Below, one piece after another: positions 25,901 through 31,282 of a DNA stretch of 64,000 nt. The notes beneath the pieces were generated by a model, which saw only the letters and a list, made by a program, of their open reading frames with translations, had not been told where the DNA came from and made no database searches. The stretch is taken from contig OZ024786.1 of assembly GCA_964017065.1 (NCBI GenBank), positions 1,410,888-1,474,887 on the forward strand. The letters are read 5' to 3'. Position numbers and translations under genes: made by a program. Numbering within the stretch: position 1 is the stretch's first letter; each line of letters starts with the position of its first letter. This DNA comes from Haliclona indistincta (Eukaryota; Porifera; Demospongiae; Haplosclerida; Chalinidae).

Positions 25901-27158
25901 ATATGGTTGGCGCTTCCACAAACCTGTGCTTCTTTCAGTAACGTGTTCCTTCCAGTTATACAGCTATTTCTGGCATCGCTGTTTTGCCGTTCAACCAAGC
26001 ACGATCGTGCTGATTTTAGTTCGTATTAATAGCCAGGCTTGTGCACTCGAAATTACCCGATTTTAGCAAGAATAATCAAAACCCAGCTCGAGTACGGTAA
26101 GCTCAAAGTTCGACCATTTTCTCAATCACTCCCATACATTACAGCCGCTAGTGGAGTTGCTTTGGGACTCCGGAAGTGACGTCACGTTTAATTAACGCTA
26201 CCAATTAATTTCATGGGAAAGGCTTATTGCAGAAGATAACTTTACCAGAAAAAACCCACTTTTTTTCACCGCGTCCTCCCCACTAAAATATATAGAACGG
26301 GGGATTTTTAACGGGGGTGTCCCCCTTTAACCCGGGGTTCGAAGGGGCGGAGCCCTTGCCGCTTTCGGCATTTTTAGGGCTTCAGGATGCCCGGAAATGC
26401 ATACTTTGGCATAGAATATGGTCTAAACTGTACTGTTTGCTCACCTGGACACCACCAGGTTTTTGTATCAGTCACCAGGGCTAAATGAAGACCAATATTA
26501 GTTGAAAAATGACGAGGCCGCAGCACTTAAGTGGCTTCAGTTCCGAAGAGGGAGTGGCCAACTCAGATTTTAGTACATGGTCGTAAACTTTGACATGCCA
26601 GGTAAAAACAGTGCTAGTTTGGAACAGCTAGCGTACTGCATGTTGTAGAAAATTGCTAGACAAACTGTCAGTTTAGAGCAAGTCGAATTTTCGCCAAAAT
26701 AACCTAGCAACTAAAGGGTTAAATAGCATCAGTAACAAGTCATACTGAGTATGCTTAAGGTGTGCCTTACAGGAATAAATAAAAATATTGTCTTAAATAA
26801 ACGTCGGAGGTCTTAAATAGATTCCTCCTCGAGAACCTTGCTTAAGAAATAGACGATGACTTCTTTCTAAGGATTTATGGTATATTATTCCCACAAAATT
26901 GCAATAAAATGTGTTTGCTGGCCTTCCTAGCCATAAATTTGAGGCATTGATTGCATTTTGCAGCTTTTCAGATGTCTAATGATGATGTATTGGACTTATT
27001 AGATTATACACTTTATATTTGCAGATTATAAATGCTACTTGGATGATCGACATTGCACAGGAAAAATGGTTTTCAGTTATGGTCCGTACCATTGCTGCAA
27101 GGAACTTAATGGATTATCTTGGTTCAATGATATTTTCAATAAATGCTGGGAATGTTAG
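1515..27158 (+). CDS. Secreted cysteine-rich three-repeat protein, four-exon gene model
   Basis: Model: 1515-1596, 4341-4475, 12904-13086 and 27025-27158, all with GT..AG borders and all introns in phase 1, giving 534 nt or 177 residues. Exon 1 encodes a signal peptide (MKATLVVVLLAVTIGCYC) preceded by the start ATG. Each later exon encodes one copy of the same module: C-x6-C-x12-C-C, then an E/F-L stretch, then C-x2-C. Spacing of the first four cysteines is identical in all three exons. The last exon stops directly after its final Cys-x2-Cys. The product is expected to be exported and disulphide-rich; function is unknown and I do not recognise the family by name. Introns of 2.7, 8.4 and 13.9 kb are full of transposons. 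Missed exons, or two neighbouring genes rather than one, cannot be excluded. Intron phase, domain periodicity and the terminal stop are seen directly; expression is inference. Confidence 0.68.
1660..2360. repeat. Inverted cluster of CAATCCATGGATTG palindromes
   Basis: The 14-bp palindrome CAATCCATGGATTG and close variants recur near 1665, 1708, 2284, 2331 and 2350, each close to GCGCAA or TTGCGC. The two clusters (1660-1760 and 2270-2365) look like diverged inverted arms of one element. No coding content is evident between them. Confidence 0.5.
2371..2505 (+). repeat. Diverged fragment of the Helitron-like left end
   Basis: The words TAGCGTTCAAACGCTGATAT and GCAAGGAGATTGCTCGAAAT (here slightly diverged) match the left-end sequence seen at 34.2 kb, 47.4 kb and, inverted, 43.1 kb. 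Only about 130 bp are preserved. It is a relic and encodes nothing. Confidence 0.6.
2649..3130 (+). pseudogene. 3' end of a non-LTR retrotransposon reverse transcriptase ORF
   Basis: The 120-codon ORF at 2649-3011 shows the C-terminal thumb-like region of LINE polymerases: LLEYAAPVWDPY, LERVQKMALR and LPSLRQRRALLKL. After a frame change at about 3010 the typical tail SFFHDAVKRWNDLPFELRSL follows at about 3018-3080. The catalytic region and endonuclease are absent, so this is a 5'-truncated, frameshifted copy of the CR1/L2/Jockey type. Its host effect is probably none, other than lying in intron 1 of the cysteine-rich gene. Confidence 0.75.
3250..4183. other. Intronic stretch with nothing recognised
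   Basis: AT-rich sequence without splice-bounded coding exons or clear repeat ends. Short ORFs on both strands between 3683 and 4074 have no recognisable domain and overlap one another, so they are treated as chance. Confidence 0.5.
4184..4314. repeat. Single arm of the 380-bp palindromic repeat
   Basis: This matches the right arm of the palindromes at 41961-42350, 48162-48540 and 50781-51199, running from AGGGATCTATGGTCTGTTAG to TTTAATTTTCTTG. The left arm is missing. It ends 26 bp before the splice acceptor of exon 2 of the cysteine-rich gene. Confidence 0.75.
4341..4475 (+). CDS. Exon 2 of cysteine-rich gene: module 1
   Basis: The acceptor TTTTGCAG ends at 4340 and the donor GTACGT starts at 4476. 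Read in phase 1 it gives C-x6-C-x12-CC-x13-C-x2-C with the short motifs GHCCFEL and CHLC. A phase-0 reading is also open, but lacks the cysteine pattern shared with exons 3 and 4. Confidence 0.7.
4530..4598. mobile_element. Tiny TA-flanked TIR element
   Basis: Begins CAGTGAAACCAGGCTAATCC and ends with an inverted counterpart GATTACTG, with TA on both sides (4528-4529, 4599-4600). This resembles a pogo/Tigger-type MITE deletion product. At about 70 bp it is too short for certainty. Confidence 0.45.
4690..5110 (+). pseudogene. Relic of a DIRS-type tyrosine recombinase C-terminus
   Basis: Two reading frames give pieces of one protein: LCPVHSLSLYIESR and LFIAIIKPHLPV in the first, then KAADWSNSSTFQRFYYKPV in the second. 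The second carries the region of the catalytic tyrosine of DIRS/Ngaro YR integrases. The central H-x-x-R region is scrambled by a frame change near 4940-5030. The relic is cut by the TIR element inserted at 5118. It comes from a retrotransposon that would integrate a circular intermediate; this copy is dead. Confidence 0.7.
5307..5507 (+). repeat. Dispersed repeat beginning TATGCC..GTGGGCGGAG
   Basis: Starts with a small hairpin (TATGCCTCTGTGGGCGGAGC and its inverse) and contains a GT run at 5350-5372. Related sequence occurs at 56256-56862. Its later segment, around the words GAGTTATGGCGT, is also echoed at 6370-6480, 31490-31600 and 35755-35830. The repeat looks non-coding and MITE- or SINE-like. 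Confidence 0.55.
5517..6102. mobile_element. Mutator-like TIR element nested in 5118-6810
   Basis: TIRs begin TAGCCTCGTGACCAGG and extend about 55 bp. Flanks carry the identical 9-bp repeat GTGAGATGC at 5508-5516 and 6103-6111. Length is 586 bp and there is no transposase. Its duplication shows it entered the older element. Confidence 0.85.
6881..7405. mobile_element. Probable degenerate Mutator-like TIR element
   Basis: Left side TAGCCTCGTACCCAGG resembles the family termini. Internal inverted words GGTATCTACTGCTTGCGCA near 6928 and TGCGCAAGCTGTAGATACC near 7376 pair with each other. The right terminus and target duplication are not clear, so the borders are approximate. Confidence 0.4.
7420..8250. 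other. Intronic stretch with nothing recognised
   Basis: No exon with splice signals and protein character, no clear terminal repeats and no tandem array were seen on either strand. Confidence 0.5.
8255..8483. mobile_element. pogo/Tigger-like MITE with TA duplication
   Basis: The ends are CAGTGAACCCTCACTAATCC and the inverse of CAGTAGACCCTCGCTAATCC, each flanked by TA (8253-8254 and 8484-8485). This terminus is characteristic of Tigger-type (IS630-Tc1-mariner) MITEs. The interior also repeats the word CTAATCCGAAC. Length is 229 bp, with no coding capacity. Confidence 0.85.
8490..9310. other. Non-coding stretch with remote foldback-family similarity
   Basis: Around 9155-9235 the words GTTTGTCTATAGAT, TATAGCAAGTTTCAG and GAGCAGCGAGCTCG resemble the palindrome arms at 17.5-18.2 kb, suggesting a diverged fragment. 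Nothing else is recognised. Confidence 0.4.
9313..9455. repeat. Short inverted repeat
   Basis: GCACAGACGTACAGAGCGA near 9319 pairs with TCGCTCTGTACGTCTGTGC near 9428, with a loop of about 90 bp. The overlapping 134-codon ORF (9248-9652) has no recognised domain and follows this repeat, so it is not called a gene. Confidence 0.55.
9640..9742. promoter_or_regulatory. Cluster of AGGAAGT/ACTTCCT dyads
   Basis: Three consecutive short hairpins each pair AGGAAGT with ACTTCCT (or GACTT), spaced about 40 bp apart and separated by TATATAT-rich linkers. AGGAAGT is the core of ETS-family binding sites. The regular period could equally be a decaying tandem repeat. Any regulatory role is inference. Confidence 0.3.
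10335..10456. repeat. Palindromic MITE-like hairpin
   Basis: GTTAACCCATGGGTTCC at the left pairs with GGAACCCATGGGTTAAC at the right. An inner GGTATAC-type hairpin (TACCGCCC..GGGCGGTA) lies at the centre. The ends are themselves palindromic, so the whole could fold into a cruciform. It has no coding capacity. Confidence 0.6.
10551..11140. mobile_element. piggyBac-like non-autonomous element, TTAA duplication
   Basis: Flanked by TTAA at 10547-10550 and 11141-11144, with ends CCCTTTAA and TTAAAGGG. A TTAA target duplication with CCC termini fits piggyBac. A related, more diverged copy lies at about 26330-26718, sharing GACGAGGCCG, GGCTTCA and the same right end. ORFs on both strands inside lack recognisable domains. 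Confidence 0.6.
11398..11972. mobile_element. TIR element CAGGAGCGCATAAAAG, 7-bp TSD
   Basis: The ends are CAGGAGCGCATAAAAGGAAA and its near-exact inverse. The identical 7-bp flank GTTCATC lies at 11391-11397 and 11973-11979. Length is 575 bp. Termini starting CAGG and duplication length are hAT-like. No transposase is encoded. Confidence 0.8.
11980..12903. other. Intronic stretch, possible CpG-containing promoter-like patch
   Basis: 12100-12230 is richer in CG and holds CACGTGACGT and GACGTCAG words, followed by an ATG in good context at 12214 and a donor-like GTACAT at 12280. The 66-bp reading between them is in phase 0 and cannot join exon 3 of the cysteine-rich gene, so it is not called as an exon. 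Confidence 0.3.
12904..13086 (+). CDS. Exon 3 of cysteine-rich gene: module 2
   Basis: The acceptor TTTTTTGCAG ends at 12903 and the donor GTATGT starts at 13087. Phase-1 reading gives C-x6-C-x12-CC, AELNGKSF, a longer Thr/Ser/Pro-rich loop, then CYEC. The loop between CC and C-x2-C is roughly three times longer than in modules 1 and 3. Confidence 0.7.
13252..13491. mobile_element. 240-bp inverted-repeat element
   Basis: AAGTAATAAAAACATTTTAA at the left pairs with the inverse at the right end. A second paired segment, AAAAGGATTGT against ACAATCCTTTT, lies further in. This is a MITE-like hairpin with no coding content. No clear duplication was seen. Confidence 0.6.
13500..14522. other. Intronic stretch with nothing recognised
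   Basis: No exon, tandem repeat or clear terminal repeat seen. Short ORFs lack protein character. Confidence 0.5.
14532..15573. mobile_element. Mutator-like TIR element, 9-bp TSD, 1042 bp
   Basis: Termini TAGCCTCGCCTCCAGGC are inverted, inside the perfect 9-bp duplication AACGTAGAT (14523-14531 and 15574-15582). The interior contains arms of the foldback family also seen at 17501-18196, with words GCTCGTACGCGATATTACAG and its inverse around 15240-15320. No intact transposase is present. Confidence 0.85.
15725..15925. repeat. GAATA satellite followed by a palindrome
   Basis: About 130 bp of AATAGAATAGAATATTAG-type pentamer/octamer array is followed by TTACATCCACCACG and its inverse, repeated at 15865-15918. 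The palindrome copies flank the word GAATATTACA, so the array may have expanded at a cruciform-forming site. Confidence 0.75.
16450..17490 (-). repeat. tRNA-headed repeat with 30-bp tandem tail, copy 1
   Basis: Read on the minus strand: a tRNA-like segment with a B-box word GTAGTTCGAGCC (about 17400-17480), a T-rich tract, then tandem copies of a unit of about 30 bp with CGACGATCCTTAGTGTTAG, and finally a tail with GGTTTTAGGGT. The tandem array is split into 17155-17355 and 16494-16632 by an inserted inverted-repeat element. Copy 2, on the plus strand at 18316-18665, has the same order of parts. The family name is unknown; a tRNA-derived SINE-like origin is inference. Confidence 0.6.
16633..17159. 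mobile_element. Inverted-repeat element inserted in the 30-bp array
   Basis: GAGACCTTTAGATT at the left pairs with AATCTAAATGTCTC at the right, followed on both sides by inverted ACGTGTAA words. Tandem units continue on each side, so it entered an existing array. No transposase is seen. Confidence 0.6.
17501..18196. mobile_element. Foldback element, about 345-bp arms
   Basis: A nearly perfect palindrome runs from TTAAGGTGGCGGGATACCG to the inverse at 18177-18196, meeting near 17846. Only scattered mismatches are visible. Arm words recur in the TIR element at 14532-15573. The hairpin is non-coding. Confidence 0.9.
18316..18391 (+). repeat. tRNA-like head with A and B boxes
   Basis: TAGCTCAGCGGTTTGGTGC matches an A-box region and GGGTTCGATTCCC is a canonical B box. 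A T-run follows at 18391, as for Pol III termination. An anticodon-like arm can be drawn, but the acceptor and T stems pair poorly. I read it as tRNA-derived and not as a functional tRNA. Confidence 0.55.
18480..18615 (+). repeat. Tandem repeat of about 60 bp, GACGATCCTTAGG units
   Basis: Three units contain GACGATCCTTAGG, an AAGGGCCGAAGGCCCGGGTT hairpin and CGCCCC or GCCCCT. The GACGATCCTTAG core equals the core of the minus-strand array at 16.5-17.35 kb. Confidence 0.75.
19080..19300 (+). repeat. 17-18-bp minisatellite
   Basis: At least seven copies of a unit close to CATCGGGCACGAACAGC run to 19215, then break into A-runs with further degenerate CATCGGACAC copies. No coding potential is inferred despite open frames. 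Confidence 0.75.
19637..20259 (+). pseudogene. DIRS-type reverse transcriptase, N-terminal fragment
   Basis: The first frame (19637-20062) shows the DIRS RT entry region: SHPDTEFRHWVIVGL, GFHIGFD, then INRFGVIPKKHTVGKW and ITDLSHP. The frame shifts near 20055, and NDGIDSALYSLSYTTIDDIV continues in another frame to about 20155, where the catalytic LD-x-x-x-AY block should follow but is absent. It is a truncated, frameshifted relic of the same class of retrotransposon as at 61.2-64 kb. Confidence 0.8.
20456..20490. repeat. (TTA)n microsatellite
   Basis: About eleven uninterrupted ATT/TTA triplets. The same length is present in the duplicate at 22896-22930. Confidence 0.9.
20700..20815. repeat. 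GCAATATTAGCAATAT tandem repeat
   Basis: Imperfect copies of GCAATATTAGCAATATAAGC occur in tandem; an identical copy lies 2440 bp further on. Confidence 0.7.
20749..21499 (-). CDS. Hypothetical Ser/Pro-rich ORFs, possibly retroelement gag-like
   Basis: Two minus-strand ORFs lie in succession. The first (157 codons, 21499-21026) has an internal Met starting MTDAQSCVPSDEPP and a helical stretch SNSQIRRIAEIARANLA followed by Ser/Pro-rich sequence. The second (20988-20749) is Pro/Gln/His-rich. No family is recognised. The composition resembles the N-terminal part of DIRS or LTR gag proteins and the neighbouring relic is DIRS, but that relic runs on the opposite strand. No catalytic motif or zinc knuckle is visible. 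Low certainty. Confidence 0.3.
21523..22224. mobile_element. Left arm of the TAGGGTCCGC foldback element, copy in duplication
   Basis: Identical to 23963-24664 apart from one base in the loop. Broken at the hairpin centre by the N gap, a place where assemblies commonly fail. Confidence 0.85.
22225..22424. other. Assembly gap of 200 N
   Basis: Exactly 200 unknown bases, a conventional gap size. Flanked by the two ends of the duplicated block. Confidence 1.
22425..22699 (+). pseudogene. Duplicate of the DIRS RT fragment
   Basis: Carries only the part from PKKHTVGKW onward plus the shifted NDGIDSAL segment. One base differs from copy 1 (22527). It is broken in the same way as the first copy, which shows the frameshift predates the duplication. 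Confidence 0.8.
23189..23939 (-). CDS. Duplicate of hypothetical Ser/Pro-rich ORFs
   Basis: Identical in predicted protein to the pair at 20749-21499. It adds no independent evidence for function, since no synonymous or non-synonymous changes are visible. Confidence 0.3.
23963..25265. mobile_element. TAGGGTCCGC foldback element, 7-bp TSD
   Basis: Two arms of about 640 bp are near-perfect inverse copies, meeting around 24615 in a GTGGGCGTGG/CCACGCCC hairpin loop. The ends TAGGGTCCGCAATGG are flanked by TTATAGG at 23956-23962 and 25266-25272. It shares its terminal 14 bases and TSD length with 5118-6810. No transposase. Confidence 0.9.
25365..26228. mobile_element. Inverted-repeat element AATAAGCCTTTCCCA
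   Basis: Arms of about 150 bp pair AATAAGCCTTTCCCA, CACTTCCGGAGTCCC and GTATGGGAGTGATTGAGAAA with their inverses at 26075-26228. The 550-bp centre has overlapping ORFs without recognisable domains. No clear target duplication. Confidence 0.7.
26330..26718. mobile_element. Diverged relative of the TTAA element at 10551
   Basis: Shares GGCTTCAGG, ATGACGAGGCCG, GGCTTCA..TTCCGAAG and the right end CTAAAGGG before TTAA at 26719-26722. The left end is unclear, perhaps at CCCTTTAACCC near 26324. Confidence 0.5.
26723..27024. other. Intron 3 end of the cysteine-rich gene
   Basis: AT-rich with no exon. It leads into the acceptor TATTTGCAG at 27024. Confidence 0.5.
27025..27158 (+). CDS. Exon 4 of cysteine-rich gene: module 3 and stop
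   Basis: Read in phase 1 it gives C-x6-C-x12-CC, KELNGLSW, then CWEC followed at once by TAG (27156-27158). An ATTAAA that could serve as a polyadenylation signal lies near 27180. The phase-0 frame is also open to a possible donor at 27163, but loses the shared cysteine pattern. Confidence 0.7.
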
Positions 27159-27169
27159 CCAGGTACTGT

Positions 27170-27960
27170 ATATCTCAATTATTAAAGATTATTGAAGGTA
27201 TACTACTATAAAAGAACTTTCACATCAGGACTGATAACGCTGCTACACACATACATGCATATAGCTACACACACATACACACACGCACACACTAGAATTG
27301 CTTGCACACTGTGAAAGTTGGAATCATAATAATAATATTATTCAAAGAAGCAAAATTTGGGCAACCTGTGCAGAATGAATTCCGCGTCAGTTCCGGGCGT
27401 GCCGACGGTAAGTTTTTACAAGACTTCTGGACATATGCGCATACGTAAGAGTCTATGACTGCTCTTGGCAGTGTTCATGTTTGGCCTATGAAGTATGATA
27501 ATTTATCCAAGGAAAAATGGTACCGGTGGTGTCATAAATATCGTGTCCTTAATTTCGATCGGGGGTAACTGGCCCCATTCCCAGGCTCCCCGTGGCCTGC
27601 ATTTTCTAACGTAGAATTGGATGCTAGTCGAGCACGAACTGGTAAAACCTTTGAGACAGAGAAAATAGTGAGAGAGGCTTTGAACTACAATCTATGCAAG
27701 TTGTCTGTAGCCAGGGTGAATCATCTCTACTGGCAGGCATGCACTTCGGCGAGAGCTGGCAAATTCCAGTAGTGGACTGAAAGAATTATCTGTCAGAAGT
27801 AATTTGGCAAGACAAGACATCAAGCTGTGCTAGAGTTCTGTGTTGAGACAAAATTAGACATGGCAAGATTTAAGGTAAAAAAAATCAATTTTTATGGAAT
27901 GAGAACCTGTTCTCTCGGTTCTCAAGTTCTCAACTGCATGCCCTCCATTTTCATATAGTC
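27170..27960. other. No gene recognised; short CA-rich tract
   Basis: An ACACACA-rich tract lies at 27240-27295. A stretch around 27600-27770 reads as coding-like sequence (ALNYNLCKL, ARVNHLYWQAC) but has no start, family match or splice support, and stops at 27770. It may be an old repeat fragment. Confidence 0.4.
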
Positions 27961-28010
27961 ATCATAGTGTTCATTGGTAAAGTGGTTTTCATGGTTCTTC
28001 CTGATTCTCG

Positions 28011-28705
28011 ATGGTTCTCGGTGGTTCTGTTCTCCCTGGTTATCAGTGGTTCACCTTGGTTCTTAGTGGTTCTCCCTGGTTCTCAGTGGTTTTCCCTGGT
28101 TCTCAGTGGTTCTCCCTGGTTCTCAGTGGTTCTCCTTGGTTCTCAGTGGTTCTCCCTGGTTCTCAGTGGTTCTCCCTGGTTCTCAGTGGTTCTCCCTGGT
28201 TCTCACTGAGTGGTTCTCAGTGGTTCAATTTTCCCTGGTTCTCAGTGGTTCTCCCTGGTTCTCAGTGGTTCTCAGTGGTTCTCCCTGGTTCTCAGTGGTT
28301 CTCCCTGGTTCTCACTGAGTGGTTCTCAGTGGTTCAATTCTCCCTGGTTCTCAGTGGTTCTCCCTGGTTCTCAGTGGTTCTCAGTGGTTCTCCCTGGTTC
28401 TCAGTGGTTCTCCCTGGTTCTCAGTGGTTCTCCCTGGTTCTCAGTGGTTCTCAGTGGTTCTCCCTGGTTCTCAGTGGTTCTCTCTGGTACTCAGTGGTTC
28501 TCCCTGGTTCTCAGTGGTTCTCCCTGGTTCTCAGTGGTTCTCCCTGGTTCTCAGTGGTTCTCACTGGTTCTCAGTGGTTCTCCCTGGTTCTCAGTGGTTC
28601 TCAGTGGTTCTCAGTGGTTCTCAGTGGTTCTCCCTGGTTCTCAGTGGTTCTCAGTGGTTCTCCCTGGTTCTAAGTGGTTCTCAGTGGTTCTCCCTGGTTC
28701 TCAAC
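28011..28705 (+). repeat. 20-bp minisatellite, about 34 units
   Basis: Alternating 10-mers GGTTCTCAGT and GGTTCTCCCT build a 20-bp period, with local slips to 10-bp periods and two CACTGAGTGG interruptions. Because 20 is not a multiple of 3 and the unit has no forward stop, the three forward frames stay largely open and produce false low-complexity proteins of up to 220 residues (WFSVVLPGSQ). Confidence 0.97.
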
Positions 28706-28932
28706 ACAAACAGAATGGTTTTCACACCTTAAACCGAGCCACTACTGGAGCAGCTAGTTCAATAGAGACGTAGGTTAAAATATAAAAAGCGCTACCATGG
28801 CTCGTGTGTACCATGCAGCTCGTCTTGGGTCGTACGTACGGTCTCAATGCAGTGAGCGACGTACTAGTGCACGTTACCATGGCTACGGTGCATATTTCAC
28901 ATTCTTCGGGCACAACGCGTTCAATAAATAAT

Positions 28933-29075
28933 AGTTAGACAGCGCATCCGAGGATCTACGCGATTTAGAAGCCCGAGAGCCGTTGCTATATAGCGTCCGA
29001 GCGTAGCGAGGGCGCTATGGTAACGGCGCGAGGGCTTCTACATCGCGTAGATCCGATTGGATGCACTGTCTAACT
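28933..29075. mobile_element. Hairpin MITE AGTTAGACAGC, copy 1
   Basis: A 143-bp near-perfect palindrome with ends AGTTAGACAGC and inner words GGATCTACGCGATTTAGAA pairing with the inverse. A second copy lies 370 bp away. Confidence 0.85.
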
Positions 29076-29303
29076 GATTTAGACCATAGCAACAGCAAAC
29101 AGAAACGACGCGAACGACGAGCAAGGACACGCGAGCGTTGTAAAAATTATTCAGTAGAACTCCGCTCACAGAACCGTAATCTGCGCCGTGTGGTGGGATT
29201 CCACTATAGAGTCGCGGTAGTGGCGGGATTCCACTACGAGAAATAGAGACCCGCAGCTACGCAATCTGGTTGGTCAGTGACGCTTAGCTGTGGTCTAAAT
29301 AAT

Positions 29304-29444
29304 AGTTAGACAGCGAGTCCGAGGATCTACGCGATTTAGAAACCCGAGGCCCGTTGCTATGGTGTCCGAGCGTAGCGAGGACACTATTCCAGCGGGCCGA
29401 GGGTTTCTAAACCGCGTGGATCCGATTGGACGAGCTGTCTAACT
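29304..29444. mobile_element. Hairpin MITE AGTTAGACAGC, copy 2
   Basis: A 141-bp palindrome about 85-90 percent like copy 1. The spacer between the copies is itself bounded by inverted ATTTAGACCA words, so the pair forms a nested symmetrical block upstream of the Crypton gene. Confidence 0.85.
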
Positions 29445-29505
29445 AATTTAGAGTCTACCAGCTAGTTACCAGGTTACCTGAAAGTAGACGCTTGTAAACA
29501 ATAAA

Positions 29506-31036
29506 ATGTCTGTCCAGAGTCGTTTGCAGGACTTTTTGAGCGACGAAATATGGGACTGGGCGTTCGGCGACGAAGCTTTGTTACAAGCCAGCATTGACTT
29601 TGAGCCTGAAGTAACTGCCCCGCCTCAACCAAGCCCACTTCCGCCAGCTGTTTCATCATTACCACTAACGAGCTCCACCCGCCGACCTTTTGCATCGCCA
29701 AAAACGGACGCTCAAGTAAGTGCAGAAAGAATCTCCGGAGTTCCACAGAAGACCCAGGAAGATACGAAGTACTATTTTCGCTTGTGGATAGAATGGAGAG
29801 CCAACCGTGAAACTAAAACAGGAGAAGAGATCAAGAATCTGACTGAAATGTCCAATTTTGAGCTGCAGTATTGGCTGACAAAATTCATTCTCGAGATAAG
29901 AAAGCAAGACGGCAGCGCCTTCACTCCGAATAGTCTCCATCACATTGTTGCTGGAGTCATGAGGTATCTTCGTTGGAATGGGAAGCCTGATACCGACTTC
30001 TTTCGCAACAGTGACTTTTCCGACTTTCGGGCATCTCTTGACGCAGAGATGAAGGAGACTGCAAGCTAAAGGAATTGGCTCCAAAAAGAAGCAGGCACAA
30101 ATACTGACAGTCGAGAACGAGGAAACTTTGTGGTCAAAGAATCTCCTTGGAGACAAAACCCCACAGAGCCTGCTAGACACCGTTTTCTTTTATGTTGGGT
30201 TGTTTTTCGCTCTGAGGAGTGGAAGAGAGCATCGACAGCTAAGGAACTCGCCATGTCAAATTGAAGTAATAGAGCACAGTGGTAGACCCTATCTTCGCTA
30301 CACCGAGGACATTTCCAAGAACCACCCTGGCGGTTTGAAAGGCAGAAACATAGCGCCCAAAGTGGTCATTCACCATGCCAATCAAAGCGAACCAAACAGA
30401 TGCTTTCTCCGTCTTTTCAAGCTCTACAGGCAGCTGTGCCCACCAGATGCTCCAGAGGATGCCTTCTATTTGAAGCCAGCGAGCAAACCAACATCTACCT
30501 GCTGGTATTCCAAGGTTCCAATAGGTCGCACCAAGCTATCAAACACTGTAAGTAGGCTGTGCAAGTCGGCTGGCATCAAGGGCTATTTCACTAACCACTC
30601 TCTGCGAGCTACAGCGACAAGCAGGCTGTACCACGCTGGTGTTGACGAGCAGCTTGTAATGGAGAGGACAGGACATAGAAGCCTAGAAGGAGTGCGCTCC
30701 TACAAGAGGACCTCTGACGAACAAAGAGAGACCTTGTCTAATCTTATCAATCGTCAAGTTCCTGCAGGTCCCTCGAATGCTGTTGTAGCTCTACCATCAG
30801 GAAAGACTGGTTACCATGAGGAAGCAGCTAGTGCTATAAGTAGCACCATCTCGTCAACTCAGACCAGTCAGCTGCGTTCAGTTAGCCTTCCCTCAGCCAC
30901 GTTCAAGGACTGCACAGTGAATTTCTACGTGGGTTCATCGACCAATGATCACGCCGACTCGACCGAGCCAAGACGAAAGAGACCTAGACGATTGATCTTG
31001 GAGGAGGACGACGACCAAAAGTTGCTAGAACTATAG
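29506..31036 (+). pseudogene. Crypton-type tyrosine recombinase (DUF3504-like), one frameshift
   Basis: The ATG at 29506 opens 187 codons with an acidic/Pro-rich N-terminus and a core-binding region (EDTKYYFRLWIEWR, LQYWLTKFILEIRKQDG, YTPNSL-like FTPNSLHHIVAGVMRYL). A stop at 30067-30069 ends this frame. The protein resumes one frame over (QAKGIGSKKKQ) and runs to 31036. The second part has the catalytic features of tyrosine recombinases: an Arg in FALRSGREHRQL, H-x-x-R in NHSLRATATSRL, and ERTGHRSLEGVRSYKR with the nucleophilic Tyr. It would cut and join circular Crypton DNA, or be a domesticated DUF3504 protein of the KIAA1958/ZMYM type. A C-terminal basic/acidic tail (RRKRPRRL, EEDDD) suggests nuclear entry. 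A single-base indel near 30055-30065 is the only visible lesion, so a sequencing error is possible. Confidence 0.8.
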
Positions 31037-31282
31037 TCTGGCAGGCCAGACGAACTCTTGTATAGCCACTGAGCGCTTATCCAGTAATAACCATCTAGTC
31101 TACATGGTTTTATGTATTATTAAAACTTGACTTGTAAAATTAAAATTTCGTACCGCTCACGGCATGCGCGCTAAAAACTGAACGCCAGAGGGTACACTTA
31201 GAGCTTCGCTAGCATGACTCTACAGGAATTAGAGCCTCACGCTGTTGACCAATCATATTACAGTATTTCAAATGAGTAGACT

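Noticed and set aside
25683..26029. ORFs on both strands inside the AATAAGCC element
   Set aside because: Mutually overlapping, no domain, and confined to a non-autonomous inverted-repeat element.
28011..28773. Long low-complexity proteins of 137 to 220 residues
   Set aside because: They are translations of a 20-bp minisatellite; all forward frames give the same text.
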